The translations under genes and the position numbers were made by a program. This document shows, in pieces, positions 59,767-64,000 of a DNA stretch of 64,000 nt (positions are counted from its first letter, which is position 1; each line of letters opens with the position of its first letter). The notes under the pieces are model-generated. The model saw nothing but the letters and a program-made list of their open reading frames with translations, had not been told where the DNA came from and did no database searches. The stretch comes from Komagataella phaffii GS115 (lineage: Eukaryota; Ascomycota; Pichiomycetes; Pichiales; Pichiaceae): positions 1,488,001 to 1,552,000 of the forward strand of contig NC_012964.1 of assembly GCF_000027005.1 (NCBI RefSeq). Reading direction: 5' to 3'.

Positions 59767-62465
59767 ACTTTTTCTTCATTTTAGAGCATTAGAGATGTCC
59801 CAGGAAGATTGATACTAACGTCGCTGTATGTGCTCAGGCACTGACGTGAGCGTACCTGTATTTTCAGAACGTCCAAGAAGAGGAGTCGCCCCTTCTCATC
59901 GTGGAGAATTGGTATTGAATATCTATGAATTAAATACCGATTGTTAGGTATTGTTGATATTATGCTGTGGCCCACATCATCCCTGTAAGTTTCCCTAACA
60001 TCATGCTCTGGAACTATACGTATGGGTAGAACCTTGATCAATTGAAATTGGTAGAAGCAGTTATCTTCATATATTTTCAGTATGAGGCCAGGAGATGTGT
60101 TTGCCAGCCAATGACTTATACAAACAGCAGAAATTGAAACCGTAATATGACTCAATTTTTGTGATTTGTTTCATGTGTCATGAAAAAGAAGGTTTGTCTT
60201 TTCTCTTCTGTTGTTTGACTAATGGGCTAAAATCGACTTCGGTGAAAAATATTCACTTTAAAATTGAACTCAGCATTTGACTATTCAAGAGCTAGAAATC
60301 CGATAAGAACGATGTTGTCAAGTTATTGATCAGATCGTTTTTGGTTTTATCGACTAGTTCATCACCTAGTGACTTGTCATATTTGCACGCGGTAATGTCT
60401 GAAAGCAGATCTAGTGTTCTCTTTGAGCCTGGCCGCTATGTGGAGCACAAGACAAATGATATTTTTGGTCACAGATATATTTGGTTTGGTAGGAGCAGAG
60501 TGGGTAACAGAAGTAATTTCGTATCTCTTGTCATAGATCCGTTTGCCTATGCCCCAATCCCTTGCATACAAAGCACTTCGCCTTTCCAATACGGCATAGT
60601 AGGTAGCCTAATACATTTTATCCCTATTGATAGTAAATTTAGTAGCATGTAGATCTTTCGGCACACTCTCTGGCATCATTCATGTAAGCAGTCTTACAAA
60701 GTATTCTGTATCTACTTCTCTATTCATTTTTTAAATGAAACTAAGCAGGAGTTAACCATTTCGAAAGCAATTCCTACTCCCTTCCCCCCAAAACAAACTA
60801 TACTATTTTTTTGGTCCCTATGTGGGCTACTTGGAGGGATTGCTAATGCAAATATTTGAAAACACGCACTACTTACAAGACTGTGAATCGGAGGCTCCAA
60901 GCAACATACTGAACTTGTCGTGTTCTTTAATGATTCATTCAGATAAAGTATTTAGTTGGGGCAAAGTTTTTAACACTCTCTTCTCATCCATGAATTTCAT
61001 TAGAGATCGATCCAATTCAAAGAATCTATCTCTGTATTCAGTATGACTTGGGAGCATGCATTGGGACCTTTTGCATTTCCAACTTGAAGAGTGTGGTTAC
61101 TTGGAACACAGGGAAGCGCCAACCATCCCTGAGGATTATACAAAAGGGCTGTAAAAATAGAGTATATAATATCTGCTTATTCGTCTCCATGGTAAATATT
61201 GGTTGCTTCTGACAACTGAACTCACAGTTTACTGAACATCTCTCTCCACTTAAAAAAAAAATATCCATTGGAGATGGAGATTGGAGACCCCAGCCGAATG
61301 AACAAGCGGGAGCTTATTTGAGTGGTAGCTAAGCTAGTCGTGAAACTTAAATCTATGAGATTTACCTTGTTAAATTAGTAGGTTCTATTTTTTAAATATT
61401 ATGATAGCCCCGTCTTGGACAACTCATCAGAATCTTGATTCGTTTATCATCGTTATTTCTTTTTGCACTACACTGATTCAGGATTGGTCACTCTTTGATA
61501 CCGATTTAAGTATCCGTAGGACGGTTACTATCGCAAATATTATGTTGAACTTTGCAGCTCCTTACAATTGCTATCAGAAGGAATTTGGATCCTCTCTTTA
61601 GAACTTGCTCTTACATTGATTACTCTTCAAAGAATTACCGGTCTATAAAGATGGAATTTCAATTCCTTGAAAGCTTTAAAGTTGTTCTAATTTGAGGTAG
61701 GATCTCCGGTAAAATCGGTTTGGGTTCAAATTTTTAACCTCGTCTTTCAAGACACCCGAAATTAGCTTCCCACTGCAAGTTACAAATTATACTATTCGTG
61801 CCTCCCTGAGTCAATCATCGTAGTCGATTAATACATAACCATTACTATAAAGAATGGGCGTTTGAGGGCTGAGAGGATATGCAAATGATACCGGTACTTA
61901 AATAAGGATTCGAGACTAGGACGGATATTCCGCTTCAAAATTGAGCAAACAGTACAATAACTTAAGGCCGTGGAACAAAATTATATGGATTATACAAATT
62001 GCAATGCGCACGTAGTCCACTCTTGCCACTGGTTTTCAGCGGTTAAAAAACCGGGCAATTGAACAATAGCAATCTTTAGAAAACACCCGTCCACTTTAAA
62101 GTTTTGGGCACTGAAGGTCGACTGCGAAGGAACTGAGAATATAGCTTGCCGAGCTCTTATAGAATTAAGTAAGTCTTTAACACCCTAATATACGCAATCG
62201 ACCTAGTCCACTTGATCTTAGGGTCTCCAAAATTATATAGCGTATTTTATCACAATATTCCATCATCTGTGCAACTCAACGCCGTCCATAAAAACCAAAA
62301 GTGTACTCTGTGGAAATTATTTATCCTACGTTTCGGTAGATTCTTTATAGGGTTGAATATTTCCTTTACACTTTACAATTTCTGAAATAGCGTTGCATTG
62401 TTATGCTGCCATACCGCAGCCCATCCACAAATCATTGCTTCGCGCAAGTCACCTTGTTTGATTGG
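59767..62465 (-). repeat. Right centromeric inverted-repeat arm
   Basis: This is the reverse complement of 55811-58509. All stretches and frames compared (66, 70, 74, 76, 108 and 124 codons) are identical in translation and mirror-placed, which implies recent homogenisation by gene conversion or recombination. The outer edge ends in CACCTTGTTTGATTGG, after which ATATA begins unique sequence. The frame at 60326-60652 contains an ATG at 60395 that could give 85 residues. No homologue is recognised. Confidence 0.93.
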
Positions 62466-63722
62466 ATATACATTTTACTTTTGTTCTGTATAAACGAGCT
62501 GACTATATAATATAATTGAAGACGATCTACTTCAAACTAATTCTGATACATGCTTTTTGTAAAGAGTCCGGATCAAACTATTACTGCCAGTTCCAGGAAT
62601 TATTGATAATATTACTTTTTGTCAGATTCTCTAGATCTTAGTGTTCTGCTTGTCGATATAAGGCTCTTGTAGATGGAGGAATGCTAGCCTAGTTGTCAGA
62701 GCTTTGTCCCAAGATTGATCGATTCTCAACTCTATCGAATTTTCGGATGGTACTCTTTGGGTAAGTCATCGTTTGAGGGTTAGAGAAAAAGGGGAATTCT
62801 TGGTTCCAAGCTAAAACTATCATATGGCTTGTCTTACATCCAAAAGAAAGTCCTTCAAAAAAGTTGTCTTGCAAAGAAACGTGTCAATTTTTTTTGGTCT
62901 TCGACACACCTCTTGTCGCTTGGAGTTTGAACGCAAATTACAGAATTAAGAACAGGAATAACCTTTTTTCGCTCGGAACTTTGTTTTCAATAATCCAAGG
63001 ACGATTCAACTGGATCAACAACTTTACCATAAGAGCTCCTCCGCTCATGTTTGAATTCTTTATTCTTCAGCTGAACTCCCAAGAAAAGAAGGAAGTCTTC
63101 GTACAGCCGGTACAAAAAAACATTTATTTTGGAGCTCTATCGTTCTTAAAAATAGGCCGATTCTTCTATCTTCGTTGTAAAACATACTATTCTTGATAGC
63201 AACTAATCAGTAGGGAGATGATTTTGTTCATAATTCCCTACGCATATTGTATAGGGTTCTCATGGTAAATATCGGTATACATTGAATTGAACTTATTTAG
63301 GTTAAAGAAGGAGGAGGTTTTTTTTGAAAATTGTAAGATTAGTTAATAGTCTATAATCAAAACGTTGTTAGCTGATTCGTTTATAGTCATTTTCAGTTGT
63401 TTTTAAGTATACAAATGTATTTGAGAAAGTTAATCAAGTTTTATGTGTTTTTACCCCACTCAGGGTTACAAGGTAATTTTTTTCTACATTTAATCAATTC
63501 ATTATATTATAAGTGTACTCTATTTCATTAAATATAACATCTATAAATAATATATATGTTGATACTACTGATACAAAGTGGTATTCAAGCAGTTGGGTTT
63601 ACATCTTGTTTGGTGTCCATACACTTTGGGTAGGCTCAAAAATTCGAGGGAGTATCTGTGTAGTCTCAGAATCTGCATTTTTGGTTTGATCGCAAAACCT
63701 CATTTTTCTTTTTCAGAGTACG
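62466..63722. other. Right pericentromeric flank and UTR4 promoter
   Basis: This 1.26-kb single-copy region separates the right arm from UTR4. An open frame at 62864-63196 (110 codons, plus strand) has no ATG near its start. It reads plausibly as protein (RFNWINNFTIRAPPLMFEFF, QLNSQEKKEVFVQPVQKNIY), so it may be another gene remnant. From 63300 onward the sequence is very AT-rich and should hold the UTR4 promoter. Confidence 0.4.
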
Positions 63723-64000
63723 ATGGCAGTCTATGACACAATTATTTTAGACATAGAGGGAACTGTTTGCTCAATATCTTTTGTGAAAAATGTGTTGTTT
63801 CCATATTTTTTAGACAAACTTCCCTTCCTTTTGGAACAAGTTGAGTTTCCACTGGACCACACTGATAATGTTACAGTGACGCAAATTCTAGCAAAGTTTC
63901 CTGAGAGATATACTAAGAGTAAAGAATGCTTAAAAACATATATCAATGAGCTTGTTGCTAATGACATAAAAGATCCTACTTTAAAGCAATTGCAAGGGAT
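63723..64000 (+). CDS. UTR4: Enolase-phosphatase E1 (partial, cut by window end)
   Basis: The first 92 codons of the methionine-salvage enzyme are present. It enolises and dephosphorylates 2,3-diketo-5-methylthiopentyl-1-phosphate (HAD superfamily, MtnC/Utr4). The product starts MAVYDTIILDIEGTVCSISF. The motif ILDIEGT carries the two HAD aspartate-loop positions, with Asp as nucleophile and Glu in the second place, typical of this enzyme. The segment KNVLFPYFLDKLPFLLEQ follows as in the family. The rest lies beyond the window. It is the first intact gene right of the centromere. Confidence 0.95.
   Translation, partial: MAVYDTIILDIEGTVCSISFVKNVLFPYFLDKLPFLLEQVEFPLDHTDNVTVTQILAKFPERYTKSKECLKTYINELVANDIKDPTLKQLQG

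Larger units (their letters stand above)
55811..62465. other. Centromere: large inverted repeat around a unique core
   Basis: The 6,655-bp element consists of two 2,699-bp arms in mirror image around 1,257 bp of unique sequence. Paired positions always add to 118,276 (for example 58121 with 60155, 57624 with 60652, 56675 with 61601), so the arms align without indels. No intact gene lies within about 2.5 kb to the left and 1.26 kb to the right. In Komagataella all four centromeres have this architecture: roughly 2-2.7 kb inverted repeats around a roughly 1-kb central region. They carry no CDEI-CDEII-CDEIII point elements. Identification rests on this match; CENP-A occupancy cannot be read from sequence. 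Confidence 0.9.

Overview
The window is budding-yeast nuclear DNA. Gene content (RPS17, RPS18, ADA2, UTP6, VPS17, HIR3, RAD3, MED14, FET3), short introns with TACTAAC-type branch points, compact intergenic regions and above all the centromere type point to a methylotrophic yeast of the Komagataella (Pichia pastoris / K. phaffii) group. The species call is inferred from architecture and protein relatedness, without any database search.

Region 1 (1-38 kb) is an ordinary gene-dense chromosome arm. In order it carries a vacuolar copper transporter (CTR2), RPS17 with an intron directly after its ATG, ADA2 (SAGA), UTP6 (SSU processome), a PSP1-type protein, the mitochondrial ribosomal protein uL4m (YML6), RPS18, a YOX1/YHP1-type homeodomain factor, a long-chain acyl-CoA synthetase (FAA1/FAA4), a CLD1-type mitochondrial hydrolase and the multicopper ferroxidase FET3. 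These are followed by AP-3 mu (APM3), the retromer subunit VPS17 (interrupted by a frameshift), a SCOCO/Slo1-like short coiled-coil protein, an unrecognised 217-aa protein, a divergent actin-related protein (ARP10 type), TMS1, the lipase TGL2, a SIP3/YSP1-type sterol-transfer protein, MRPL17, ERV46 and RAD3.

Region 2 (38-53.3 kb) holds a possible frameshifted 47-aa membrane protein, IPA1, HIR3 (a 47-nt intron after the ATG and a frameshift in an A10 tract near its end), MED14/RGR1, a PRR1-like protein kinase, an LCAT-type lipase and the diphthamide J-protein DPH4/JJJ3.

Region 3 (53.3-63.7 kb) has no intact gene and contains the centromere. Two 2,699-bp inverted-repeat arms (55811-58509 and 59767-62465) align without gaps in mirror image around a 1,257-bp unique core (58510-59766). 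Outside and inside them lie open frames without start codons and with internal stops, which look like remnants of decayed genes. The gene arm resumes at 63723 with the start of UTR4 (enolase-phosphatase E1), cut by the window end.

The genes form no pathway operon. Neighbours are independent eukaryotic transcription units, several convergent with very little space (TGL2 and SIP3 overlap by 6 bp). The main observations are the inverted-repeat centromere with its relic flanks and three single-base frameshifts (VPS17, HIR3, the 47-aa ORF), each explicable by one base in a homopolymer run. Together with an N inside the left centromere arm they suggest assembly errors, though real mutations or recoding are not excluded.
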